From contig CAVZLD010000015.1 in the NCBI GenBank assembly GCA_963776055.1, positions 62,001 through 126,000 on the forward strand: 64,000 bases of DNA, in the 5' to 3' direction. The notes beneath the pieces were generated by a model that was not told the origin of the DNA, made no database searches, and saw only the letters and a list, made by a program, of their open reading frames with translations. This document shows, in pieces, positions 45,592 to 54,566 of this stretch. The position numbers and the translations under genes were made by a program. Position 1 is the stretch's first letter. Every line of letters begins with the position of its first letter. The DNA comes from CAVZLD01 sp963776055. GTDB lineage: Bacteria > Planctomycetota > Planctomycetia > Pirellulales > Pirellulaceae.

Positions 45592-46254
45592 GTGGAGCCT
45601 GTCACGCGTCGAGGAAAGGTCCAGCAACGGATCCTGCGGTCGGCGGGGGAAGTCTTTGCGGCGCGCGGGTATCAGGACGCGACGATCCGCGAAATCTGTC
45701 GGCAGGCCGAGGTCAATCTGGCCGCGGTCAACTACTATTTTGGGGACAAGCAACGTCTGTACATCGAGGCGGTGAAGCATGCTCGGGCGCTGATCGCGGA
45801 GCGGTTGCCGTTGCCCGAGTGGCCGTCCGAGGCACCGCCGGAACAGAAGTTGGAGTTGTTTATCGGCACATTTCTCGGTCGGTTGTTAAGTAGCGAAACG
45901 GCCGCGTGGCAAACTCGGCTGTTGACCCGAGAGATGATGGATCCGACGCAGGCTTGCGAAGAGATCGTGCAGGAATCTTTCCGCCCGTTCTTTGAGGTCC
46001 TGCTGGAGATCTTGCGGGAATTGATGTCGCCGGAAGTGCCGCTGCACCGGGTGCATCAGATGGGGCTGAGTGTCGTGGGCCAATGTGTTTTCTACCGGGC
46101 CCACAGCCAGGTCGTGACCATGTTGATCGCGGAGTCGGAACGTCGGGATTTCTTCGACGTGCCGCACCTGACGCAGCACATCACGCGCACGAGCATCGCC
46201 GCCGCGCGGCGCATTCTGCCGGCCCCTGCCGCGGGATCGTCAGGCATTCGGTAA
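45592..46254 (+). CDS. TetR family regulator (CecR-like C-terminus)
   Basis: A GTG start at 45592 is chosen because GGGAGGGG lies five bases upstream. The 220-residue product has the TetR helix-turn-helix (about 5-50: RILRSAGEVFAARGYQDATIREICRQAEVNLAAVNYYFGDKQ). The C-terminal domain resembles the DUF1956 type found in CecR/YbiH (LLTREMMDPTQA, MGLSVVGQCVFYRAH). It lies 40 bases before the RND adaptor gene and most likely represses the operon in response to a pump substrate. Confidence 0.92.
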   Translation: MEPVTRRGKVQQRILRSAGEVFAARGYQDATIREICRQAEVNLAAVNYYFGDKQRLYIEAVKHARALIAERLPLPEWPSEAPPEQKLELFIGTFLGRLLSSETAAWQTRLLTREMMDPTQACEEIVQESFRPFFEVLLEILRELMSPEVPLHRVHQMGLSVVGQCVFYRAHSQVVTMLIAESERRDFFDVPHLTQHITRTSIAAARRILPAPAAGSSGIR

Positions 46255-46294
46255 TGAGAAGAGTTGTTGGAGTCAAAGTTTGGAGTTTTGGAAG

Positions 46295-47740
46295 ATGGAC
46301 ACAGACCCGTCGCCTCGCAAGTTACCCAAATTCGTGCCCTTTGTTGTACTGGTATTGGGCGTCTTGGGATTCCTCGCGTTGAGCAGTCTGCGGCAGGCAC
46401 CGGAGGCACGCTCGGTGGAACGTATGCCACCGATGGTGGCCACCGTACCGATTAGTTCCAGCACCAGGGCATTGGAGCTTGAGGCGCAGGGCGAGGTGGT
46501 TCCCTATCGGGAGGTGACATTGTCGGCGGAGGTCGTGGGGAGGATTCAGAGCAAGGCGGAGAATTGCCGGGCCGGAGATTTCGTCCGCCAAGGGGATCTG
46601 CTGCTGACGGTTGATCCGCGGGATTACGACTTGGCGATCGAGCGAATTCAACAGAGTGTGAAACAGACCGAAGTGAGCGTGGAGGAGTTAGACGTCGAGC
46701 AGGAGAACGTCAATTCGCTGGTCGAGTTGGCGGAATCCGACAAGGAGTTGCAGTTGGAAGAACTGGAGCGTTACCGGGCCCTCTTCCAGCAAAAGGCGAC
46801 ATCCCAGGCCAACCTGGACACCGCACGCCGTGGGCAGATTCAGGTGCAAAACGCGGTCCAGACGTTGAAGAACCAGCTCGCCCTGCTGCGGACGAGGCGC
46901 GGACGCTTGTTGCGAGAAAAAGATCGCCTGTTAGCGGAGTTGCAGCAAGCGATGTTGGATCGACAACGGACGGAAATCCGAGCCCCGATCGATGGCGTCG
47001 TCGCGGAGGATTTGGTGGAGCAGGATGATTACGTACAGCGCGGAACCGCGCTCGTGCGACTCGAGGACATTTCTCGTGTCGAGGCGCGCTTTGATCTTAC
47101 GCTGGACGAGTTGCGCTGGATTTGGAGCGGAGAAAGACTCACCGCTGTCCCCGACCAGCAGACGGGCGAAATCAGCTACCAACTCCCGCATCTGCCGATG
47201 TCGGTCACGGTTGAGCTGCTCGGCCAAAGCTACCAATGGAATGGGCAGCTATCGCGTTACGATGGGGCGCGCCTAAACCCCGCGACGCGCACGGTTCCCT
47301 GTGTGGGATTGGTTGAACGCCCGCGGGAGGGGCGCCTGGTGGGTGCGTCCAAGTCCAATCTGCCGGGGCCGCCCGCGCTGTTGCGGGGCATGTTCGTGAC
47401 CGTGCAGATCCAGGTGCCGAGCGATCTGCCATTGATTGAGCTTCCGACGATCGCGGTTCGTCCCGGCAACCGTGTGTGGTTGTTGCAGGACGATCGGTTG
47501 GTGATCAAGGATGTGGAAGTGGCCCTGGTGCAGGAAGACCGAACGCTCGTGCTGCCCGGCGAATCCGGCTTGGCGGTGGGCGAGCGCGTGATCGTCTCGC
47601 CGCTGGCGTTGGCAGTGGACGGAATGCAATTGCGGAGTGAGGAGGAAGTTGGGGGTGTCGAGAATCTGTCACGTGCCGTGCCCGCTTTCGTGCCCAGTCG
47701 CAGCGCAGCCAAAGATGTCGCCGCGGAGGTAACGCGATGA
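46295..47740 (+). CDS. RND efflux periplasmic adaptor subunit
   Basis: The start is ATG 46295 with GGAG about 11 bases upstream; a TTG five codons earlier is less likely. The 481-residue membrane-fusion protein has one N-terminal anchor (about 14-31), a biotinyl-lipoyl half (GEVVPYREVTLSAEVVGRI), a long alpha-hairpin coiled coil (about 110-215), the second lipoyl half (RTEIRAPIDGVVAEDLVEQDDYV), and beta-barrel and membrane-proximal domains. It bridges the inner-membrane pump to an outer-membrane channel, which is not encoded here. Its stop overlaps the pump start (ATGA). Confidence 0.94.
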   Translation: MDTDPSPRKLPKFVPFVVLVLGVLGFLALSSLRQAPEARSVERMPPMVATVPISSSTRALELEAQGEVVPYREVTLSAEVVGRIQSKAENCRAGDFVRQGDLLLTVDPRDYDLAIERIQQSVKQTEVSVEELDVEQENVNSLVELAESDKELQLEELERYRALFQQKATSQANLDTARRGQIQVQNAVQTLKNQLALLRTRRGRLLREKDRLLAELQQAMLDRQRTEIRAPIDGVVAEDLVEQDDYVQRGTALVRLEDISRVEARFDLTLDELRWIWSGERLTAVPDQQTGEISYQLPHLPMSVTVELLGQSYQWNGQLSRYDGARLNPATRTVPCVGLVERPREGRLVGASKSNLPGPPALLRGMFVTVQIQVPSDLPLIELPTIAVRPGNRVWLLQDDRLVIKDVEVALVQEDRTLVLPGESGLAVGERVIVSPLALAVDGMQLRSEEEVGGVENLSRAVPAFVPSRSAAKDVAAEVTR

Positions 47741-50700
47741 AACGCCTGGTGCGGTTCGCGATTGAGAACACGCCGGCGATGAACATGTTGATGATCGCCG
47801 TGCTGGTCCTCGGAACACTCAGTCTGGCGATGATGCGACGGGAGGTCTTTCCGCGTTTCGAGCTGGAAATCGTGCTGGTGACGGTGCCCTATCCCGGGGC
47901 CAGTCCGGCGGAGGTCGAACGGGGGATCTGTCAAAAGATTGAGGAAGCCGTTCAATCGATCGATGGCGTCAAGAAGTTGTATTCGGTTTCCGCGGAGGGC
48001 TCCGGTTCGGTCATCATGGAGCTGCGCGCCGACATTCGGGATGTACAACGCGTGGTGAACGAAGTCCGTTCGGAAGTTGAACGGATTCCCAGCTTTCCCG
48101 AGTTAGCGGAAGACCCGGAGGTCCAGCAGGTCACGTTGCGTGAGGCTGCGATTCGCGTTGCGGTGATGGCGCCCATAGACACCGTCGAAGTGGACGAATG
48201 GGAATTGCGCGCCGTGACCGAACAGGTCCGTGATGAGCTGCTGCAGCTGGACAGTGTTTCGCAGGTGCAGATTCTGGGGGCTCGTGATTATCAGATCGAT
48301 ATCGAGATTGACGAGACCACCTTGCGGAAGCACGGATTGTCGCTGGAGCAAGTGGCGCAGATTGTCCGCCGCGAAAACCTGGAAATTCCGGGCGGTACCA
48401 TGCGCGGCGAGGGCCAGGAGATACTGCTGCGCGGCGAGAACAAGCGTCTTGTGGGGCAGCAGATCGCCGAGCTTCCCTTGCTGACCGACCCCGGTGGCGT
48501 TGTGCTGAAAGTCGGCGATCTGGCTCACGTCCGCGATGGCTTTACCGATATGACTTCGGTACAGGAGGTGAACGGGCGCCCCGCGATGGTATTGTCCGTC
48601 GAGCGGACAATGTCCGAAGATCTGCTGGCGATGACGGCGGAGGTCCGGGATTACGTCGCGGCGCGAACGCTGTCCGGCGGTTATCAGATGCTGCCTTGGT
48701 CCGACCGGTCGGTGGACGTACGAGACCGGTTGGACATGCTGATCGAAAATGGTCTGATCGGGTTGCTGCTTGTGTTTCTCGTGCTCGCCACTTTTCTCGA
48801 GTTGCGGCTCGCCTTCTGGGTCGCACTGGGGATCCCTGTGGCTTTGCTTGGCGCCGGTGCCGCGCTGCTGCTGGGTGACCAGACCCTCAACATGTTATCG
48901 ATGTTTGCCTTTCTGATGGCGTTGGGGATTGTCGTCGATGACGCGATCGTGGTGGGCGAAAACATTTACGCGCACCAAGAACGGGGAAAACCGCTCGTGC
49001 AGGCGGCGATCGACGGGACGGCCGAAGTAATGCCGTCCGTGCTGGCCTCGGTGGTGACGACGATCATTGCCTTCTGCCCGATGTTCTTTGTTTCCGGCGT
49101 CATGGGCAAATTCATTGCGGTGATGCCCTTCGCCGTGATCGCCATGTTGGGCATCTCGCTGCTCGAAAGCCAGTTCGTGCTGCCCTGCCATCTGGCGCAC
49201 CGCGACAACCTGGTCTTTCGGTTGATTTCTTTTTTCTTCTATCCGCTGCGGTTTGTGGTCACCTTCTTCGAACGCCTCAACCGTTCTGCCGGTCGCGCGT
49301 TACAGTTCGCCATTGAACGGATGTACCTGCCATCGCTGCGGTTTGCCCTGGTCAATCGATGGCTCATGACCGCCGGATCCGTGGCCCTGTTGATGTGCGC
49401 CGTCGGCTTCATTCGCTCGGGGATTGTCCCCTTCGTCGTCTTTCCCAAGCTGGACAGTACGCTGATCCAAGGGACGGTCACCTTTCCCGACGGGACCCCT
49501 GCGGCGATCACGGAAGCAGCTACGCGGCGATTGGTCGATGCGCTGCAACGTGTCAACGACAAGCTGTCGCCCGCTGCCGAGGAACCGTTGTGTGAAGTGG
49601 TCTTTTTGAGTGTCGGTCGGGGAGGCGACGGTGCCTTCGGCGAGGCTGCTCCGACGGGCAGCCAGATCGGGAATGTCGACGTCGAACTGGTCGATCCGGC
49701 CGATCGCGAAGTCACCAGTCAAATGGTGACCGCGATGTGGCGGGAAGAAGTCGGTGCGATATCCGGCGTCGACACGTTGAAGTTTGGCGAGGTCTCGATG
49801 GGGCCCGGCGGAACGCCGATCGAATTCAAAATGCTCGCGCCGGTCGAACAGGTCCAGGACCTGGAGGCGGCGGTCGAAATCTGTAAGCAGAAACTGGCCA
49901 CCTATCCCGGGGTTTTCGACATTGAAGATAATTCGCGGCCCGGGAAGTGGGAGTACCGCATTCGTGTGAAAGAAAAGGCGCATTCGCTGGGGGTTTCGAC
50001 GGCGGACATCGCGAATACGATTCGCGCAGCGTACTACGGAGCCGAGGTGATGCGGTTGCAACGCGGCCGGCACGAAGTGAAATTGATGGTTCGCTATCCG
50101 GTCGAAGAGCGCCGCTCGCTGGCGGATTTCCACGACATCTACATTCGCACCGCGGATGGGCAAGAACGCCCCCTGACCGAACTCGCCGAGATCAACGTCG
50201 TCCGCGGCTACTCGGAAATCAACCGTCTGGAGCAGAAGCGATCGATTACGGTCCGTGCGGACGTCGATGAAGCCCAAGGGAACGCCCGACAGATCGTGCA
50301 GGCGTTGCAGGCGGATGTGATGCCCGACGTGCTGCAACAATTCCCGGGGCTTCAGGTGCGTTGGGAGGGGCAGCAGGAACAGACGCAAGAGAGTGTGCAG
50401 AGCTTACTCATTGCGTCGCTCGCCGCACTGCTGATCATGTTCGTGCTGCTCACGCTGGAATTCAAAGCCTACGTGCAGCCGGTGATGATCATGGCGATCA
50501 TTCCGTTCGGGCTGATCGGTGCCGTCCTGGGGCATGCGATCATGGGCCTGCCGTTGACCTTGTTCAGCTTCTTCGGCTTGGTGGCACTCACCGGGGTCGT
50601 TGTCAACGATTCCATCGTGCTGGTGGACTTTATCAACCATCGTGTGCGCAAGGGAATTCCGATCGATGAAGCGCTGCTTGATGCCGGAAAACGCCGCTTC

Positions 50701-50964
50701 CGACCGGTGCTACTGACCTCCGCCACGACGATTGCAGGACTTGCGCCGATTCTGATGGAGTCTTCCTTCCAGGCGCAGGTCCTAATCCCGATGGCAACCA
50801 GCCTGAGTTTTGGTTTGATGCTCTCGACGTTGCTGGTTCTGATGCAGGTTCCGGTCTTCTATCGAATCTATTTTGATCTGATCGCTTCCGGAAAGATCTA
50901 CGTTCCGGCGGCCGATTCCGACGAGCCATCGTCAGTGTCGCCGGTCGAAACGGCATCCGTTTGA
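47737..50964 (+). CDS. RND family efflux transporter permease
   Basis: A 1,075-residue inner-membrane pump with the two-fold RND architecture: a signal helix, a large periplasmic loop, and blocks of transmembrane helices around 330-540 and 870-1050. The proton-relay pair D401-D402 is in MALGIVVDDAIVVGEN. The second half has LTGVVVNDSIVLVDFINH. PGASPAEVERGICQKIEEAV at 49-68 is a standard entry segment. It belongs to the HAE1-like group, so it may export drugs or other hydrophobic compounds. Its start overlaps the adaptor stop by four bases. Confidence 0.96.
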   Translation: MKRLVRFAIENTPAMNMLMIAVLVLGTLSLAMMRREVFPRFELEIVLVTVPYPGASPAEVERGICQKIEEAVQSIDGVKKLYSVSAEGSGSVIMELRADIRDVQRVVNEVRSEVERIPSFPELAEDPEVQQVTLREAAIRVAVMAPIDTVEVDEWELRAVTEQVRDELLQLDSVSQVQILGARDYQIDIEIDETTLRKHGLSLEQVAQIVRRENLEIPGGTMRGEGQEILLRGENKRLVGQQIAELPLLTDPGGVVLKVGDLAHVRDGFTDMTSVQEVNGRPAMVLSVERTMSEDLLAMTAEVRDYVAARTLSGGYQMLPWSDRSVDVRDRLDMLIENGLIGLLLVFLVLATFLELRLAFWVALGIPVALLGAGAALLLGDQTLNMLSMFAFLMALGIVVDDAIVVGENIYAHQERGKPLVQAAIDGTAEVMPSVLASVVTTIIAFCPMFFVSGVMGKFIAVMPFAVIAMLGISLLESQFVLPCHLAHRDNLVFRLISFFFYPLRFVVTFFERLNRSAGRALQFAIERMYLPSLRFALVNRWLMTAGSVALLMCAVGFIRSGIVPFVVFPKLDSTLIQGTVTFPDGTPAAITEAATRRLVDALQRVNDKLSPAAEEPLCEVVFLSVGRGGDGAFGEAAPTGSQIGNVDVELVDPADREVTSQMVTAMWREEVGAISGVDTLKFGEVSMGPGGTPIEFKMLAPVEQVQDLEAAVEICKQKLATYPGVFDIEDNSRPGKWEYRIRVKEKAHSLGVSTADIANTIRAAYYGAEVMRLQRGRHEVKLMVRYPVEERRSLADFHDIYIRTADGQERPLTELAEINVVRGYSEINRLEQKRSITVRADVDEAQGNARQIVQALQADVMPDVLQQFPGLQVRWEGQQEQTQESVQSLLIASLAALLIMFVLLTLEFKAYVQPVMIMAIIPFGLIGAVLGHAIMGLPLTLFSFFGLVALTGVVVNDSIVLVDFINHRVRKGIPIDEALLDAGKRRFRPVLLTSATTIAGLAPILMESSFQAQVLIPMATSLSFGLMLSTLLVLMQVPVFYRIYFDLIASGKIYVPAADSDEPSSVSPVETASV

Positions 50965-51092
50965 TTTTCCAGAACGGCGAATGATAATGGGTGGAGCGTG
51001 TCGAGCGAGATTCGGACTATGGGTCCGCGGCTCGGACTGCCGTGCCTCTCTCATCTCGCCGTTTTTGGCAAAATCTCCGCCCGAGGATCCCC

Positions 51093-52424
51093 GTGACTTC
51101 CCCGTTACCGAATCGAGTTTTATTGATTGCGGAGGCGGCCAATCCCGAATGGGTCAGTGTGCCGCTGGTGGGCTGGTCGCTCGCCACCGCCCTCTTGCGA
51201 CGTCTGGACGGCCACTTGGTGACGCAAGTTCGCAACCAAGCAGCCATTGAGCGAACACCGCTTTCCAAGGACACATACACGGCCATCGATTCGGAGCGCG
51301 TCGCCAAACTGATGTGGCAACTGGGCTCCTCCTTGAAAGGCGGTTGGGGCAAGGGGTGGACGACCCTGACGGCATTGAGTGCGCCCTCATACTACTATTT
51401 CGAACACCTTGTCTGGAAGCAATTTGGCGATGCTATCCGTCGTCACGAATTCGACTTAGTGCACCGGATTACGCCCCTGTCTCCCACGACTCCCAGCCTG
51501 CTGGCCGGAAAATGCCGCGCTGCGGGAGTGCCTTTCGTCCTCGGACCACTCAACGGCGGCGTGCCTTGGCCGCAAGCGTTCGATGCGGCGCGGCGTCAGG
51601 AAAAGGAATGGCTGTCATACATCCGTGATGGCTACAAATTGCTGCCTGGTTACCGTGGTACCCGCAAGCACGCCGCGGCAATCATCGTTGGATCCTGCGA
51701 TACCTGGAAGCAAATCCCAACGCAGTATCACTCCAAGTGTGTTTACATTCCCGAGAACGCTGTGGAACCGGCTCGCTTCCCCGAGCAGCGAACGCGGACC
51801 GTGACGCGTCCACTGCGGGTTTTGTTTCTCGGTCGGCTTGTGCCCTACAAAGGGGCGGACATGTTGCTGGAAGCGGCGGCTCCTCTGATTCGCTCCGGTG
51901 ACGTGTGCCTGAAAATCATGGGGGAAGGGCCCCAAATGGGTACACTGCAGCAAATGATTCACCAGGAACAGTTGACGGATCAGGTGCAGTTGACCGGCTG
52001 GGTGGATCACGCAGAAATCCAAGAGCACCTGAAAGAGGCCGATCTGTTCGCTTTTCCCAGTGTTCGCGAGTTTGGAGGCGCGGTGGCACTGGAAGCGATG
52101 GCGGTTGGATTGGTACCGATGGTGATTCGTTATGGAGGGCTCGGCGAGTTGGTGAACGAAGACACCGGCTTTCTGATTGAGATGGGGGACCGCGCCACGA
52201 TTGTTTCGCAACTTCGTGAGATGCTGAAGAAGGTGATTCAACAGCCCGAACTGATCGAGCAGAAGGCGGTTGCTGCTCGACAGCGCGTCCAGGCTTCCTT
52301 TACCTGGGACGTCAAGGCAGAACAGGTCATCCAGGTTTACGAGTGGGTACTGCAGCAACGTGCGGAAAAGCCCTCGTGGGGTATGCCCTTTCGCGATGCC
52401 GCCTGTGCCGTCTGTCATGAATGA
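51093..52424 (+). CDS. Glycosyltransferase family 4-type enzyme
   Basis: The GTG at 51093 is preferred: GAGGA lies five bases upstream and the product then begins with the Rossmann strand NRVLLIAEAANPEW. A GTG at 50991 would add 34 residues without conserved features. The 443-residue protein has the GT-B fold pattern: an N-terminal half with DLVHRITPLSP, then RPLRVLFLGRLVPYKGADMLLEA and ADLFAFPSVREFGGAVALEAMAVG with the nucleotide-sugar-binding Glu. It should build a surface polysaccharide. It overlaps or abuts an FkbM methyltransferase gene downstream. Confidence 0.9.
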   Translation: MTSPLPNRVLLIAEAANPEWVSVPLVGWSLATALLRRLDGHLVTQVRNQAAIERTPLSKDTYTAIDSERVAKLMWQLGSSLKGGWGKGWTTLTALSAPSYYYFEHLVWKQFGDAIRRHEFDLVHRITPLSPTTPSLLAGKCRAAGVPFVLGPLNGGVPWPQAFDAARRQEKEWLSYIRDGYKLLPGYRGTRKHAAAIIVGSCDTWKQIPTQYHSKCVYIPENAVEPARFPEQRTRTVTRPLRVLFLGRLVPYKGADMLLEAAAPLIRSGDVCLKIMGEGPQMGTLQQMIHQEQLTDQVQLTGWVDHAEIQEHLKEADLFAFPSVREFGGAVALEAMAVGLVPMVIRYGGLGELVNEDTGFLIEMGDRATIVSQLREMLKKVIQQPELIEQKAVAARQRVQASFTWDVKAEQVIQVYEWVLQQRAEKPSWGMPFRDAACAVCHE

Positions 52425-52485
52425 GGTTGGCACCGCCCGCAGGCCGTGCTGGAGACGAAACAGAGCCACTCCGGGAGTCCCCGTT

Positions 52486-53392
52486 GTGTCGAGTGCACGA
52501 GAATCATTAGTGGCAGCGCTGACTCGGCTGTATCCCCTTTACAGTGGCTGCGGTACTTTTGCGAATAGCTCTGCCGTCCAGAAACTGGCCGGTGAAAGCT
52601 GCCGGCATGCGTGGTGCCCGACCGCGGGCGGGACCCTGTTGGCTCCGTTAGATGATTACGTCGGGCGGGCCGCTTTTTTTGTTGGCGATCTGGATCGTAA
52701 GATCACATGGCTCTGCGGGCAAATCGTGCAAGCGGGAGACACCGTCCTCGATATCGGAGCGAACATCGGCTTGGTGACTCTGTGGTTGTCACACCTCGTA
52801 GGGCCAGAAGGGCGAGTGCACGCGTTCGAGCCGCAGCCCCCTCTACAGGACATGCTGCAACAATCACTCGAGCGAAATCAGGTTGCCAATGTGACACTGC
52901 ATCGATTCGCGCTGGGGTGCCAGGCAGGACAAATGGAGCTCTGTATTCCCAATGGCAATGCTGGTTGCGCGTCCCTCGTGCGAGAGAGAACGGAAGCCAC
53001 TCGAGAGCGAGTTTCTGTGCGTGTGGAGACACTGGATCGAGTCATGCAACAGGAAAGCCCCGAGAGCATCCGGTTGGTAAAAATCGACGTGGAGGGTTTT
53101 GAAGAGCAAGTGTTTCAGGGAAGCCAAGAGTTACTGCAACGGATCCGACCAGAAGCGATCCTCTTTGAATTGAATGAACCCGGCGCTATTGCTCCCGCGA
53201 GATCAACCGGTCCTGCGTTTACTGCGGGAACACGAGTATGGGTTCTTCGCGATCCCGAAGTGCCTCTTCCGCATGCGCCTGCAAGTGTTTCAACCGGATC
53301 GCTGTAATGCATGGCCAGGCCATGATTTCTTGGCGGTCCCATTAGGTGAGCCTTATCAACGCATGGCCCGCAAGTTGCGAGCAGTCGACTGA
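52486..53392 (+). pseudogene. FkbM family methyltransferase with one apparent frameshift near the end
   Basis: The GTG at 52486 has GGGAG eight bases upstream; an ATG at 52417 overlapping the glycosyltransferase stop is the alternative. The SAM motif DTVLDIGANIGLVTLWL (85-101), VHAFEPQP (111-118) and RLVKIDVEGFEEQVFQG identify FkbM. Between about 53178 and 53200 the frame shifts by one base: after FELNEP the conserved end RDQPVLRLLREHEYGFFAIPK continues in another frame to 53392. Restored, it is about 300 residues. Such enzymes O-methylate sugars, fitting the neighbouring glycosyltransferase. Confidence 0.75.
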
Positions 53393-53460
53393 TCATCGGT
53401 TGTGTCACCGGATGCTGGCCCATGGCACACGCCATTTCGGTCAACTCCAAAACCGCAGCT

Positions 53461-53563
53461 CGTGCGTGTCGCACAGATATGCAGCGACCGTGGCGGGCTT
53501 TCTTCTGAGTAGGAAGGATGACGAAACGCTACAGGGAAGGGCCACACGCTATCGTGAAGTGTC
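53461..53563. repeat. Diverged direct repeat, copy 1
   Basis: Begins CGTGCGTGTCGCACAGATAT. It aligns by eye with the block at 54173-54273 over about 100 bases at roughly 70 percent, in the same orientation. The start CGTGCG-TGT-CGCAC is a small hairpin. The pair flanks the STAS gene. Confidence 0.6.
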
Positions 53564-53567
53564 CGGG

Positions 53568-53936
53568 TTAGCCGAACCAGCCCTTCTTGTGGAAGGCTTT
53601 GAGCCCCTTCTCCTCGTCCTTGTAGATCTCGAACGCCTTGTTCATCTTCGTGATTTTGAAAACTTCCATGATTCCGTCCGGGATACTGCAGAGTTTCAAA
53701 TCGATGCCCGCTTCGCGGCACTTCTTGCCGAAGATGACCAGTTTTCCCAGCATGGCCGATGACATGAACTGGACGCCGTGAAACGTCAGAAGAATCTTCT
53801 TGCTGTCCGCCGCCTCCGTGATCATGCGCAGCATGTCGTCGCCGAGATCCTTGATGACGGATTCGTCTAGAAGTTTGGATTGGCCGAAACCAACGAGCAA
53901 AACGTCTTCGACCACCTTGGACTTGAGGTTTGCCAT
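53568..53936 (-). CDS. STAS-domain protein (anti-sigma-factor antagonist type)
   Basis: The start is ATG 53936 with AAGGATC upstream. The 122-residue product is a single STAS domain: the KVVEDVLLVGFG strand, a long first helix, KKILLTFHGVQFMSSAMLGKL with the phosphorylatable Ser (S59 or S60), and DLKLCSIPDGIMEVFKITKM. Family members such as SpoIIAA and RsbV bind anti-sigma kinases and are controlled by phosphorylation. No partner kinase or phosphatase is adjacent. The C-terminal tail is Lys-rich. Confidence 0.9.
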   Translation of the reverse strand: MANLKSKVVEDVLLVGFGQSKLLDESVIKDLGDDMLRMITEAADSKKILLTFHGVQFMSSAMLGKLVIFGKKCREAGIDLKLCSIPDGIMEVFKITKMNKAFEIYKDEEKGLKAFHKKGWFG

Positions 53937-54566
53937 GTTCGGATCCTTGTAACGGTCGTCGAGGGAGTTGGAATTGACCACGCAGGTCCAATGGTTCCGC
54001 TCGTTTTCGCGTCGTCTGCTGATTCGCCTCTGGGCTCGATCGGAGCAAACGGGCCGGACGTTAGGCATGTATCCGTCATGGAAGCCCGTGTACTGCGAGC
54101 GGTCAACTAAGGGCAGTGTAGCCGAGTGACGCGACGGAGGCCAGCAGCCGGTGATTCTCTCACGCTGCGTGCCGTGCGTGTCGCACGGACATGTATCGTT
54201 CGTGGCGCGTGTCTTCCGAGCAAAAAGGGTGACGAGTCACGAGAAGGAAGTGCTACGCGCTGTAGTGAAATATCGTCGTAGTCGTCTAACGGCGTCGGAA
54301 ACATCCAGGCTCATGTTCCGTCACGGCCAAGAAGGGGTGTACCTGTGACTCTGCCCCGGGGGACGATCGCACATCGTCGGCAGCTCCGGTGCTCGGCGTA
54401 GCCGGTGGCACTCAATCCCAAAATCAAGCTGTGACAAAGCACTCGCAAGACACCCGGGGCAACGAGACGCGGCATCAACTCGGACCGTCCGGTTCAGCGT
54501 CCTTCGATGTGCTCGGGGCCGTCCTATCCGCAAATCCAACCGTCGAGGTCGTTTCCGCCTTGTTCC
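53937..54566. other. Gene-free region around the second repeat
   Basis: About 630 bases with no supported gene; it holds the repeat at 54173-54273. Nothing else is recognised. Confidence 0.5.
54173..54273. repeat. Diverged direct repeat, copy 2
   Basis: Begins CGTGCGTGTCGCACGGACAT and shares the ordered blocks of copy 1 (GTGGCG, CTTC, GAAGG, TACGCGCT, GTGAA). It lies on the other side of the STAS gene in the same orientation. Confidence 0.6.

Noticed and set aside
53356..54048. 230-residue minus-strand frame overlapping the STAS gene
   Set aside because: It is a shifted reading of the same STAS sequence plus flanking repeat; only the 122-residue frame has the domain and ribosome-binding site.
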